DNA of 64,000 bases. It comes from Atrina japonica (taxonomy: Eukaryota > Mollusca > Bivalvia > Pterioida > Pinnidae). Position 1 is the first letter of the stretch, and each line of letters starts with the position of its first letter. The stretch spans positions 338,501-402,500 of the forward strand of contig BROG01000153.1 of NCBI GenBank assembly GCA_030159075.1, written 5' to 3'. Position numbers and translations under genes: made by a program. The notes under the pieces were generated by a model. That model ran no database searches. It had not been told where the DNA came from and worked only from the letters and a program-made list of their open reading frames with translations. Of this stretch, positions 28,795 to 40,687 are shown piece after piece.

Positions 28795-31232
28795 TAATAA
28801 TAATAATAATAATAATAATAATATTTATTGTTCTTTTAAGGTACTCATTGGACCTACGAAATAGTAAGAATGTTGACAAGAAATACGACTGAGTATTTCA
28901 AAGATATCGCACCATTACTGGCCGGTATGGATAGCAAAGCTGACCTTGAGGCACTTGCATGCCCACGTGTTATCAATTCTCATCTTCATGCACGCCACAT
29001 GCCTAAAGATATATTTCAAAAGCGTTTGAAACTGGTCCACGTGTATCGAAATCCGAAAGATGTCGCTGTTTCATATTTCAATTTCATGAAAAAACTGAAG
29101 ATGGGCGATTACAAAGATTGTACTTTTAGTTCTTTCCTGGCAATGTTCATGGAAGGAAAAGGTGATGCAGCATTTGTTCTTTAATCTGGGCATTCATTTG
29201 GTTACTTTGTGTTATGATACTGTATAAATATACACTACCACACATAAGGTATACACTTGTAAATAGAGAGTTTTTTCTTTACTCAGGAGGATGATAAAAG
29301 TCCTACTTCTCAAAATACCCACAGAATAAAGCATGATCAAGTAAGCTCTATGGCACACTTTCTTTTATAATAAAGCTACTATGCATGTAGGGGCATGCAA
29401 TGACAAAATAAGATTGTAGTGTTCAACAAGGAGGTCAAACAGATTACTAAGGTAATAGGAAAAAAGTGTAACAAGATATGCAAATATGCAAAATATGTTT
29501 TTACAGAAATAGAGTCAGACACAATACTAATATAATGAGTCTCAGATATAACTGGATTACCTGCTAGTGAACGTAAAAATCATTCTTATTTTACAAAAAA
29601 AAACCCAGTAAAACACTCAAATTTCACAAATTTTCGGCCAGTTGGCCTTTATCAAGTGAAAGACGACAATATGTATATCAGTTACATAGTAGTCTGCACA
29701 ATACAAAGCTCCCGTGCAAAATCGTATATATTTTGTACTGGAGCTTTGTATTGTGTATATCTAATACTATGTAACTGACATACATATTGTCATCAATCAC
29801 TTGATAAAGGCCAACTGGCCAAAAATTTGTGAAATTTGAGTGTTTTACTGTTTTTGGCATACTGATACTTCCCTTTGGAGGACATTAAATTTCATTGGAA
29901 TTATTATTTCAGTTTTAATTGGTGGCTGGTACGAATACATGAAGGACTGGCAAACGTTTACAGAAGAACATCCGGACTATCCTGTTCTGATGATCTCGTA
30001 TGAGGACATGAAAATGGTTTGTAACTATACTGCTAAAATGCATACACAATCACAAACTTCACCTCTACAGATTTCATTTGGTAAGTTGTGTTAATTGTAA
30101 TTGTCTTTTATGCCATATTCAACAATTTTTCATACTGCGGACTCAGATGTAACCGGTCACGGCCGATTCTTACTTCTTTATGACACCTGAGGTAAGTGTT
30201 TGTCCAATATTTACCAGATTTGTCTTTGTATGCTGGACATCCTGAAGATTTATACTTTGGTCACATTGGCAATAAAATGAAGGGTTATGTTTTGGGCAGT
30301 TAAAGTTTGGCTATATATGTGTATATCACGTTTAGATTTGGCATGCCATCAGTTTTGTCGTGTCGAGCATTCCAGGTGTTTGAGATATCAAAATCGGTAG
30401 AAATGTTTGGAATTAATGCATCACATGGTACTTAATTAAGATTAACGTCACACACAGTGTTATTTTACAAACTCCTTCTTTGTTAATGTATAAAACTCTA
30501 AAACATTTTTAGAAAGTGCCAATAGAAACATTCTGTACACATTTTGGACGATCTAATTTTGGCCATTTTAATAGGGTAGCCAAATTTACCAAAATTAAAC
30601 AATGGCTAAAATATCCATTTTATCGTTTTCATTTTAACATCGCCCTCTCAACTTAGGGAGAAAATGGCAAAACTTAAACGTGAGCATATATTCCCAACTA
30701 TAGAGTATTCATCAACAAACAATATATCATTACATATTTCATATTCAGTCTTCAAGGTAAATAACCTTGCTTCAATTATACAGATCGAAAATATCGTTCT
30801 CGTTTTAACATCGAACTTTCAACTTAAGGCGAAAATGGCAAAACATAAAAGTGAGCATAAATTCCCAACTATAAGAGTATTAATAAACAAACAATATATC
30901 ATTACGTATTTCATATTAGCTGTCTTCTATGTAGCGATCTGATGTTTACTACCAAGACAATTCTGTAGCATGGTCATAGAATTGCCGAAGGCCACTCGAA
31001 AATTCCATGCTCAGGACAGCTTTGTTTAAAATTGGTATATTTTCAAATTCATAAATAAAAGACGAAACATTCACATTCACTTTTTTATGACAAAAGTTTC
31101 AACATATTTTAAGGACATTCCTGTAATTGGTGTATGCTATCGAGTAGAGTACACATTTCCCCTATCAAACATCGCATCAAGTATACATAGTACTTGTAAT
31201 TATTTGCAATTATTTTATATATATAATATATA

Positions 31233-31291
<59 letters not shown>

Positions 31292-32368
31292 GGGGGGTGT
31301 GTGTGTGTGTGTGTGTGTGGATATACGGACTGAAACAAATACTAAATTTCATTTTGTATTCAAGGATCTGAAGACATGCGTAAAAAGGATTGCCACGTTT
31401 CTAGAAACGGACACAACCGAGGATATGATTGCGGAGATTGCAGAGAAATGTCAATTTCAAAATATGTTTGCCGACAAATCTAAGAATGTTCCCAAAAGGA
31501 TGGAAATAATTTCTGATGAAGGAACTCATATATTTTATAGAAAAGGTATATCGTGATTTTATGATTTAACATGTATAACAAAACAAAATAGAAAACTGAA
31601 AAGCTTGCAATTTGACATTTTTCTGCATGATCTTTACCTAGTCTATAGAGGTACTTACAGAACCCCGTAGACACGTTATTGTCGTTTTGTGGTCATGTGT
31701 GGTTTGTTTTGGGGATGCAGGTTAAAAACAATGCATTAAATGATAATTTTAAAAATCGATAAAACATTTTATGAAAGAAAAAAAATGTCATGTAATTCGG
31801 GGAAAGTAACTTTTATTCGCTTTTAATCAGAAACATTTGATATTATAAAACATAAACAGATATTTCGATTTCGTTTTCAATTTTTACACCTTCATTGGAC
31901 GGATGAGCGTATAATCTAAATATGTATAATTTATTTCTAAACAAAACTTGATCATAAAGACCATTTTGAGTAGTTCCTTTCCGTTCAGTTTTGTCAGAAT
32001 AGTTTGTACTTTATGATCACGTGACTTAAATAGAAAATCGGGCAAGTTCCGGTTTTAAGATATTTACATTAGCTATACTCAGTGATATCTTGTTTCAGTT
32101 CCTCAGCTAGGAATAAAATTTAGATAGATGTTCTCTCTTGTAAAGAAGATAAATATCATCATATCCATATTCCAGGTCATATAGATGATTAATTGTTGAA
32201 CCCGAAGTGTTGCTACCTTGCATTTTTCTTTATTATCTCGAATATTTTATTGCAGGTGATGTAGGAGACTGGAAGAACTGGTTTACAGTTGCAGAAAACG
32301 AGAAATTTGATGCAGTTCTTGGATCCAAAATTAAATCTCTAAATCTTGATATAAAATATACTATATAG
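26301..32368 (+). CDS. Cytosolic sulfotransferase B (five exons, 298 aa)
   Basis: Exons: 26301-26478, 28841-29161, 29913-30016, 31365-31545 and 32256-32368 (TAG), 897 nt, with phases 1, 1, 0, 1. The first ATG in the conserved frame (26301) aligns with the starts of A and C. Role as for A: PAPS-dependent sulfonation of small molecules in the cytosol, substrate unknown. Motifs are YPKSGTHW (56-63), VINSHL with the presumed catalytic His107, YRNPKDVAVSYFNF (128-141, with the PAPS-binding Arg129 and Ser137), MISYEDMK, and YRKGDVGDWKNWFT near 259-272. Introns carry a 36-42 bp tandem repeat, an ATA run, an inverted PLE-like pair, a Naiad tail and a local duplication. The gene seems intact at coding level, but its 5' region is interrupted by the 6.9 kb retrotransposon. 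Confidence 0.93.
26709..26942. repeat. Tandem repeat, 36/42-bp units, about six copies
   Basis: Units of the form tatacaatatgtaattatca followed by taatatgtaagtcaag, some with an extra tacatg. Units with gtaattatcataatatg and ataattatcaaaatacg alternate, which gives a higher-order period. It lies in intron 1 of SULT B. Confidence 0.85.
27183..27275. repeat. Dispersed 'cagtcaaacttgtatataaagacc' repeat
   Basis: The segments tatataaagaccgctc and gacaggtggtctttatatac are inverted relative to each other. Same broad family as 2420-2605. A related stretch lies at 28380-28520 in the same intron. Confidence 0.5.
28759..28824. repeat. (ATA)n microsatellite
   Basis: An ATA run with one atg interruption, ending 16 bp before exon 2 of SULT B (28841), so length changes could affect the polypyrimidine/branch region. 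Confidence 0.95.
29606..29850. repeat. 245-bp inverted pair of PLE-like terminal fragments
   Basis: The two arms, about 105 bp each, start and end cagtaaaacactc / gagtgttttactg. They contain cacttgataaaggccaactg next to tggccgaaaatttgtgaaat (left arm on the reverse strand, right arm forward). GGCC-loop-GGCC followed by GAAA resembles stem II and the core of hammerhead ribozymes in Penelope-like elements, but the CUGAUGA part is changed to CTTGATAA. It lies in intron 2 of SULT B. Confidence 0.6.
30125..30270 (+). mobile_element. Naiad 3' tail fragment
   Basis: Shares ctcagatgtaaccggtcac, atgacacctga, gtgtttgtccaatatttacc, gctggacatcct and gatttatactttggt with the other tails. A diverged, 5'-truncated insertion in intron 3 of SULT B. 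Confidence 0.6.
30600..30915 (+). repeat. Local direct duplication, period about 173 bp
   Basis: The phrases aaaatggcaaaacttaaacg ... ttcccaactata and aaaatggcaaaacataaaag ... ttcccaactata recur once at a distance of about 173 bp, followed in both by aacaaacaatatatcatta. It lies in intron 3 of SULT B. Confidence 0.75.
31215..31318. repeat. (TA)n(G)n(TG)n microsatellite
   Basis: A TA run, a short G run and a TG run ending about 45 bp before exon 4 of SULT B. Confidence 0.9.
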
Positions 32369-33567
32369 ATACAGTATTAAGAAGAAACAGAAAAACGTTG
32401 CTATTGCATATCAACTTTAATGACACCATAGACTAAAAAATGAAACGATAGTATTGGCATAACGATATAATACTACCAGAGGCTTCGTTATTTGTTTGGC
32501 TTACCCTAAGTGTTAGTTAAAAGGTAGCAACCAGTCTTTCAAGGTTGGAAAGAACATTCAGTTGCATCACACCTAGGAAAAGACTGCTGTTAATTGTCAC
32601 AAGTTTGCTATGAAGGAACTATGGACAAGAATTGAGATGAAATAACATTATATTGATCGTCCTCTATTTGTTTACCCTCTTTTTCTTCTTTCTCTAAAAC
32701 ATTATGAAAATTGCGTTATGAAAATTATAAACATAATACCCAAGTTATAATAATCAAGAAAAAGAAAAATAGAAAAGATAAAAATTTGAATCTTTTTTTA
32801 TTTTAAAACAGGAATTTCATAATATGTGAATTAAGCAAAAATGAAATCAGTGGTAAAAGTATACACTCATTGCGTCCTTCCAGCCTTTTAATGATACTGG
32901 GAATGAACGCGCATGGCACTCCTTTGCTATAAGTAAGCTGATATTGGTACTCACTACTGGTGATTTCAAAACAAGCAATGGCCAAAATTACTGGAAACTG
33001 AGGTAAATGGATTATACGCGTACACTGAAGTTATTAGTTTGTCATCCTCTATCTTGCCATTTACGGGTGTGTTTAAAAACAACAAAAGACCCTATTGAAC
33101 TTGACAGCCACTTGAACAAAATATAATTAGTTCTCATTAGCATTGAACCTACAAAAACTGCCCTTTTGACTTCTATGTAGATCTTTATATGCCTAACATT
33201 TTCCCTGCCAAACTTATTTAAAATTATTCCACTGGTTCTTGAGAAGTCAAAAATGTCTAACATTTGACAAAAAACCCCATATTTTCTTTTTACTCAAGTG
33301 TTTGTGATCTTGAGTTTTGATCGTATGACTTTGGAATTGTGTCAAAATGATCCTTAGATAATTCATAACAACTTTCTTGTATATCTTTGTATACAAAAAG
33401 TCTATCAGGTTTGAGTTATTAAACAAATTGTAACACAATTGTATCAAAGCGTTATCAAAGCTCCCCCTACTGGCTCGTTTATGGACATATTTTATTTTCG
33501 TACGCAAACTTTGTAGATATTGACTTTACAATCATGCATCGAAAATTTGAATGTCATATGATCAGTG
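32369..33567. other. Intergenic downstream of SULT B, no gene seen
   Basis: Presumably begins with the SULT-B 3' UTR, but no clear AATAAA is evident in the first 300 bp. Nothing else is recognisable up to the SINE. Confidence 0.5.
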
Positions 33568-33860
33568 ATTTGTTTGTTTGTTTGTTTATTTTTGTTTAAC
33601 GTCCCACTCAAGAATATTTCACTCATATGGAGACGTAACCAAATGCCGGTGAAGGGCTTCAAATTTTGGCCTATGCTCGGCACTTACGGCCATTGAGCAG
33701 TGAGGGTTCTTTAACGTGCCGACACCTACTGTGACACGGGACCTCCAGTTTTTACTGTCTCATCCGAAAGACAGGAAACCAACCTGTCGTCGGCGGGACT
33801 CGAACTCACGACCTCACGATCCAGAGTCGAGCGCGCTACCGACTGAGCCACGCCGGTTCC
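33568..33860 (-). mobile_element. tRNA-derived SINE, family 1, minus copy
   Basis: On the minus strand the head reads ccggcgtggctcagtcggta and gtgagttcgagtcccgcc (A and B boxes). Then come the core and tail tgagtgggacgttaaac with a (caaa)n end. A 9-bp target duplication, tgatcagtg, sits at 33559-33567 and 33861-33869. It is the best preserved of the three copies. Confidence 0.88.
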
Positions 33861-34074
33861 TGATCAGTGGTTCATGAGTAGAACATTTTAAAAGATGTAC
33901 AAAGTTTTGGTCCTGTTCGGCCTCTTTCGGGGCCTCTATGGGTCCTAGCCACATTTCATTCACAAAATTTGTACAGCTGTACATGGGGATGTTATATGCC
34001 AAATTTGATTAAAATGAGGGAGCAAAAATTGCAAAACCTGTCAAATACTCATTACTGAAAATTCATTTACATCC

Positions 34075-36720
34075 ATCCTAACAAGATGTTCAATTTCAAC
34101 ACACAGCTTCGAGAACCTTTCGTGTACGTCTACCAACTTAGTATACACTATTGAATGTTCTCTTTGTGATATATTATATGTGGGTGAAACCAAGAGAAAG
34201 TTGAGTACTAGAATGTCCGGACATCACTTGCAGATTAATCATGGCGGTAACCAGTTACTATACAGACATTTTAATCTGCCTGATCATTCTATCCTTTCCC
34301 TGATAATCCGTATATAAGATATATCATCCCACAAACAACCCCAACTTTAGCACCCCTTTTCGACAAAAACGAAAAGAACACTGGATTCGACAGCTGGGAA
34401 CTGCTGCACCATATGGATGCAACGACCATGTCGATAGCGGGGGATCTTACCAGTCCTGGATGCCAAGCGGTAAATGTTTTAAACCTATTTGACCGAACCA
34501 GTAGGAGACATCGCAGCCATGGCTCAAGGAAATATAACAAGCCCGAGATTCATAATGTCTCATTCGATGGTCTTCTACCATTCAAATAGGTCTGCATCAT
34601 ATTCATACAAAACTGTACTCACTCCCGTTGAACAAAATACATGGATTATACATAAAGAAACGAGTAATCGCCCGTTCCTCAAGGTCAAATTTGTTAATAA
34701 GGGCATTGATGCTTTGAATATAAGCAATATTTGAACCAAAAATCCGCCCAAAGTAAGATCCCACCATACTTCCAATACAAAGATTCACCATGTATTTCCT
34801 GCAGCTATACGCATTCAGTTGCCTCTAAGATCTTTAATTATAAGGCAAATCTGCATCAACTCAATTTACCCAACCTTTCCCGGAATATTCCAAATTGTAC
34901 CTGTTCTACATCTGAATCCATGTACTCTCAATGTGGCCATGTTGTGACAGGTGATCTCAACATTGTGCGCAGCAGAAAACTGAGAGATCTTTTATACAAA
35001 GGTCCAAAATATAGGGAAACTGTATCGTTTACATGGCGCCAAAACTTTGAAATTATTATGGACGCATGTGAGGAGTACGCCATACGCTGGGCTAAGAAAG
35101 AAGATGTCCAACCTGATACTCTTTTGGAGTGGATAAAGTCGATCAGTATTGTTCTTAAACGAAGAATACGACGACTTAAACATTGTGTCAACACAAAACA
35201 CAATTCAATTTTTCGTGACCCTGATGTTGTCAGAGAACTTTCCCGTCTCCATGAAAATTTTATCATCGTTCCTGCTGACAAAGCATCTAATAACTTCACA
35301 TTTGTCTGCGGGCGATACTATATCAGCATCCTACAAGAGGAACGTGGACTAAACAGACTTCCTGGAAATCCTACATACTCTCTAACCGATTTCTCTAACT
35401 CTGAAATATTAGATAATCATAAATCCATTCTCGCTTCGTTTGGAATACCCACAAGTGACATGGAGCTTGAATTGCCATATATTTATTGGATTCCGAAAAT
35501 GCACAAAAATCCCTATAAACACCGCTTTATTGCGGGGTTATCTAACTGTTCCATCAAACCTTTATCTATTGTGCTTACCAAACTTCTAACACATATTAAA
35601 CAATATCTTCAGAAGTACTGTATAATGGCCTACTCAAGAAACGGAGTCAATCAGATGTGGATCCTTAAGAATTCAAAGGAATTGTTGGAACATTTAAAAT
35701 CTCCAAATTTCAAACATATCACAAGCATCAAGTCTTTTGATTTTCTTACCCTTTACACAACAATTCCTCATCAAATATTCAAAAACAGATTAACATCTTT
35801 TGTATACAAAAATGGAAATCGCAAATATAAATATTTGATTTTAGGTCATGCAGAACCTTATTTTGTCGAGGTACACTCTGATTTCAATAACAAGTACACT
35901 GAAGACGATATTATCATGTTGCTGGGGGTTCTAGTGGACAACATCTTCGTGGTTTTTGCGGGAAAGGTTTTCCAACAGATTGTCGGCATTCCAATGGGTA
36001 CCAATTGTGCACCTCTCTTGGCTGATATATTTTTGTATCCATATGAAGCGGAATTTATACAGTCTCTGCTCTCCAAAGGAAACAAAATGTTAGCAAACGG
36101 TTCAATTTTACTTACAGGTATATCGACGATGTTCTGTCCATAAATAATTCAGAATTTCAGAATTACCTCGTTCAGATATATCCTGTTGAGCTAGAGATCA
36201 ACGAGACGACATAAAGCAACACATCTGCTTCTTACCTAAATATACTCCAGTCGATTGGAAAAGACGGTCAACTTCACACATCTCTCTATGACAAACGAGG
36301 CGATTTCAATTTCCATATCACAAACTTCCCGTTTCTAAGTAGTAATATTCCATCTTCTCCTGTCTACGGCGTTTTCATTTCACAAGTTATAAGTTATGCC
36401 AGAGCATTCTTATCTTATGAATGTTTTATTCTGAGAGCTAAACGATTAGCCAATAAACTACTTACACAAGGTTATGTTGTTGAACGCTTGGAATCGTCGT
36501 TTAAGAAGTTTTATGGTCGTTACGGGGATCTTGTTAAACAATATGAAGTCCCCCTCTCAGAGATATTAAATAGTATTCTGGATCACGGCCACAGACAGTG
36601 ACTCCGTTTCAACAACCATGCTTTTCACCGAACTTCATGTTGAGACCACTGGCACATCTAATTCGCCGTGTTATAATGGACTAAAAATTTTAATTATTGA
36701 TTTTTACTTCTCCAATTTTA
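34075..36720 (+). mobile_element. Naiad-type Penelope-like element, nearly full length, several breaks
   Basis: An N-terminal GIY-YIG endonuclease-like domain is read near 34138-34300: LVYTIECSLCDILYVGET, RMSGHH and RHFNLPDH, which include the Cys-Cys-His-His pattern. Then come the linker (KVKFVNKGIDALNISNI), the CxC motif NCTCSTS followed by GHVVTGDL and GPKYRETV (about 34890-35030), and RT motifs: VPADKASNNF, SFDFLTLYTTIPH (about 35733), VGIPMGTNCAPLLADIFLY (about 35985) and a YIDDVL box (about 36119). The tail ends GYVVERLESSFKKFYGRYGD. An endonuclease in front of RT with a CxC linker is the order described for Naiad elements, not canonical Penelope. Frame changes occur in the 34310-34500 region, near 34731, near 36115, and a TAA lies near 36215, so it is inactive. 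The longest open part is 34731-36143. The TTG at 34731 is not a real start. Confidence 0.88.
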
Positions 36721-36723
36721 CTT

Positions 36724-37186
36724 AGAAATGTACCTTATCACGGAGACCCGAATTAGAAATGTACATTATCACGAAGACCTGAATAAGAAATGTACCATGT
36801 ACCTTATCACGGAGACCTGAATTAGAAATGTACATTATCACGGAGACCCGAATTAGAAATGTACATTATCACTGAGACCTGAATTAGAAATGTACATTAT
36901 CACGGAGACCTGAATTAGAAATGTACATTATCACGGAGACCTGAATTAGAAATGTACATTATCACAGAGACCTGAATTAGAAATGTACATTATCACTGAG
37001 ACCTGAGTTAGAAATGTACATTATCACAGAGACCTGAATTAGAAATGTACATTATCACTGAGACCTGAATTAGAAATGTACATTATCACAGAGACCTGAA
37101 TTAGAAATGTACATTATCACGGAGACCTGAATTAGAAATGTACCTTATCACGGAGACCTGAATTAGAAATGTACATTATCACAGAG
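36724..37186. repeat. 31-bp tandem repeat, about 15 units
   Basis: Units of the form gaattagaaatgtacattat followed by cacggagacct, with variants cttatcacgg, tcacagagac and tcactgagac. It directly follows the 3' end of the Naiad copy. The high similarity between units suggests recent amplification. Confidence 0.92.
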
Positions 37187-37701
37187 ATGTGTACTTAAAT
37201 GCATATAGACTGGTGGGGTGAAGTCTCGTGAACCATTTCTTGATATGAACGAGTTGTAAAGGTACTGCGGCATAGAATGCGACATAGAATAACATTTGCA
37301 AGTTGGACAATATGTTTAAAATAAAATAGGCCATTTTAACAGACGCGTTTCCTAAACAAAGAATAAATCGTTTCCTCTCGCGATCACGTACACGTAAGTC
37401 GTTAAATATCTCATTTTCTTTTCGTTGAAGAAGTAACATATGGTAGCAATTCAGTGGAAGGTACTACGGACTTGCTTAATGCAAACTACTATCAAGAATT
37501 AGTCGGCTGTATATGTAGTCATATTTTTGTTTTAGGGACGGTCTGTGTAGTTCAAGGTCAAGGTCCTTTTAAGATGTACTGTTCAGTAGTCATAGTTTGT
37601 GATTAAGTATGAATATCCTACGTATTTGCCAGATTTAATTGAACTATGATAAATAACAAAACAGGTTTTGACGCAAGCTTTTTATTTACTAAAAGTAGAT
37701 G

Positions 37702-37739
<38 letters not shown>

Positions 37740-38151
37740 TATTATTATTATTATTATTATTCGCAAAAACATGATGTAAGAAATCATTGACATTACATTT
37801 ACCTACTGATAAGTTCACCGAGATATTTCGAATGCGATAGAAAATGACACGTTGTATCACAAAATTTTCAACATTAACTTATAGCAATTATTATAACAAT
37901 AATGAAACGTTGATGATGATGATGGTGATGATGATGTTTCAAATAGAACAAAATGTAAAATAAGCAGGCTGGCGATAAATGTTAGTTATCGAGGTTCCAC
38001 AAATATTGATATAAAAGTAACCCTAGTACTTTATCAACAAGTCTGAAATACAAATTCCTCTACATAACAACTTAAACGTCATATTGCTTTTTTAACCTGT
38101 AGGATTTGTTCATTTATTTCATAACGTTGTTGTTGTTTCATCTTGTCTTTG
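37187..38151. other. Intergenic, no gene seen
   Basis: Begins with a diverged member of a dispersed family (gactggtggggtgaagtctcgtgaaccattt; compare 53270 and 63590). It holds an ATA/TTA palindromic microsatellite at 37702-37761 and the probable 3' UTR of SULT C just before 38152. Confidence 0.5.
37702..37761. repeat. (ATA)n(TTA)n self-complementary microsatellite
   Basis: About 36 bp of ataata directly followed by ttatta, forming a perfect potential hairpin. Confidence 0.9.
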
Positions 38152-40638
38152 CTAGATGGAATATTTGACATCAAGGTTTAAGGACTCAATTTTCGGGCCA
38201 AACACTGCGTCAAACATTTCACTCTCTGCTACTGTAAACCAGTTTTTCCAGTCGCCAACGTCGCCTGTAAAGGAAATGATAACAGAAACTTAATATATGC
38301 TGCAACAATTATTTGCTATGTAAATATAGATGCATATATTGATGACGTATGAACCTTCGACCCTTTGCGAGGATCGGTCACCTAAAAGAACGAACTAACG
38401 TTTCCTTTATTTGCCAATTTGTCTTATGTTTACTGGTTATGTTTTCTTAACATTTAGTGAATTATACGGTAGCAACAATTTAAAAAATACACAGGGAAAC
38501 TCACAGATCCTATGCTTTTAAATATTAAAATTCCCGACGTGATCAACTTAGGTCCAACACAAGAATCGAACACTCAATAACAAGGGTTTTTAGAAAGATT
38601 CATATAATAGGAGTTGTTTATTTATCATAGATTTATCTAGAACTGTATGATAAATCCTTATTTCATTATACCGTTAAAATGTGGTTTTTATATCACAGAA
38701 ATGAATTTAACACAGCTATTCTTATTCAAGAATCTTATATTAAAATACTTATTCAAAATTAATAACTTATTTATATGTATAATGGAAATAAAAACCTGGT
38801 CATAATTGTATGCGTTACCTTTCCTGTAGAATATATTTGTCCCCGTACCAGTTATACCGTCCATTTTCTCTGGCATATTTTTAGTTTTCTCGGCAAACAT
38901 ATTTTGAAATTGACACTTTTCTGCGATTTCATCAACCAGATCTTCGGACGTGTTTGTTTCTAAAAATGTAGCCATCTTTTTTACACATCCCCTCAGATCC
39001 TTTAATAAAAAATACCTGTCATTAACGATATCCTCTTGAGATAATATATAAATTTTGTCATTTCTAGTGTTAGTGATCCACTGAGTCTGAGACATCAAAG
39101 GAAAATTTAGCCGTAATTGTTGTAATGTTTCGAGTTTTCATAAGTGTAAACGAAATAAGTTTCATGGCATCTACCAGCAATTTTACAATGCTGAGGGTTT
39201 TCGTTTTAAAAATTATTTTAAACTACCTGGTATAACACACACCTTTTTCATGTCTTCATAGGAAATCATCAGAAGTGGATACTCGGGGTGATTATCTGTA
39301 AATGTCTTCCAGTCCTTCATGAATTCGTACCATCCACCACACACAACTTAAAGACGGAAAACAAGGATACTTTATCAATTTATTGTACAAAATGGCATTG
39401 AAAATAAAACTGAAAAACAATGAAAACGAATAAGCATTTTATACATATCCTTATGTACACATATTTCATCATACGTACATTTCCTTTGACCAAGAATAAT
39501 TTGTTTTACGCCACTCTCAACAATTTTTCAGTTAAATGGTGGTGGCTAGTTTTTAATGGTGAAGGAGGGAAACCGGTTACAATATACCCGGGAAAAGATC
39601 AGCGGCCTTATGCTAGTAAACTGACAAACTTTCTCACGACAAATCAGCATAGGTTCCAGTGGGGTTCGAACTGCGCTGACCAGAAGTGAGAGATTTCGCG
39701 GCTCAAAGCGTGATGCTCTAACCTGTCGGCCACAAACATGATGTTTCAATGCTCATCGTACCATAGATTGCCCTTGTCTCAAGACCGAAAGGGTCATATG
39801 AGAGACCTTTTTAGGTCATTTGAGTGACCTTATGACACCAGTCATTTTTAAATTCGTATCCTTTATAACTATTATCTAGGAAGCACTGGTATTGAGCGGG
39901 GTCAATTTAGCCACATAGTGACTGTATGTATTGTACATGGTCTTAGAAAATCTTCTCTACATCTTTGAATTGTAAGGACAAACAGACTACATGTTTGAAA
40001 TAGCATGATACCTTCTACCTCAATTGTGAAATTAATTACCCTTTGAACATGGCTTCGGGATCTTATGTGGGACCAATATGTACATATATTGATAATATGC
40101 TTTATCATAGAACTTACATTCACTGTTACGTAACACTAAATATATATACATTTAAGACTAGGTCTACAGAACACTTGACAGTTACCATATGATTTGAATG
40201 ATTATCTTTTCGCATTTAAATCTGATAAATTAGAAATAATGACACCATACCTTTTCCTTCAATGAACATGGGTAAAAAAGACTGAAATGTACAGTCTTTG
40301 TAATTGCCCACCTTCAATTTTTGCTTGAAATTGAAATATGAAACAGCGACATCTTTCGGATTTCGGTATACGTGGATCATTTTCAGAGGTTTGTTGAAAA
40401 TGTTTTTCGGCATATGCCGTGCATGTAGATGTGAATTTATGACACGTGGGCATGAAATTGCCTCCAGGTCGTCCTTTCTGTGCATTCCAAGAAGAGGTGC
40501 CATATCTTTGTAATATTCGGTACTTCCATTTTCCAGCATTTTCACAATTTCGAACATCCAATTTGTACCTAATTTTGAAATATTACTTTCATAAGACAGG
40601 CACACGAAAACACACACATATATCTATCTATCTATCTT

Positions 40639-40687
<49 letters not shown>

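Noticed and set aside
38688..39098. 136-codon ORF as an independent gene
   Set aside because: It is SULT-C exon 4 (38819-38999) extended into both introns.
40259..40561. 100-codon minus-strand ORF overlapping SULT-C exon 2
   Set aside because: Another frame of the same exon, without resemblance to a family. The plus-strand frames at 40304-40742 are likewise shadows or microsatellite.
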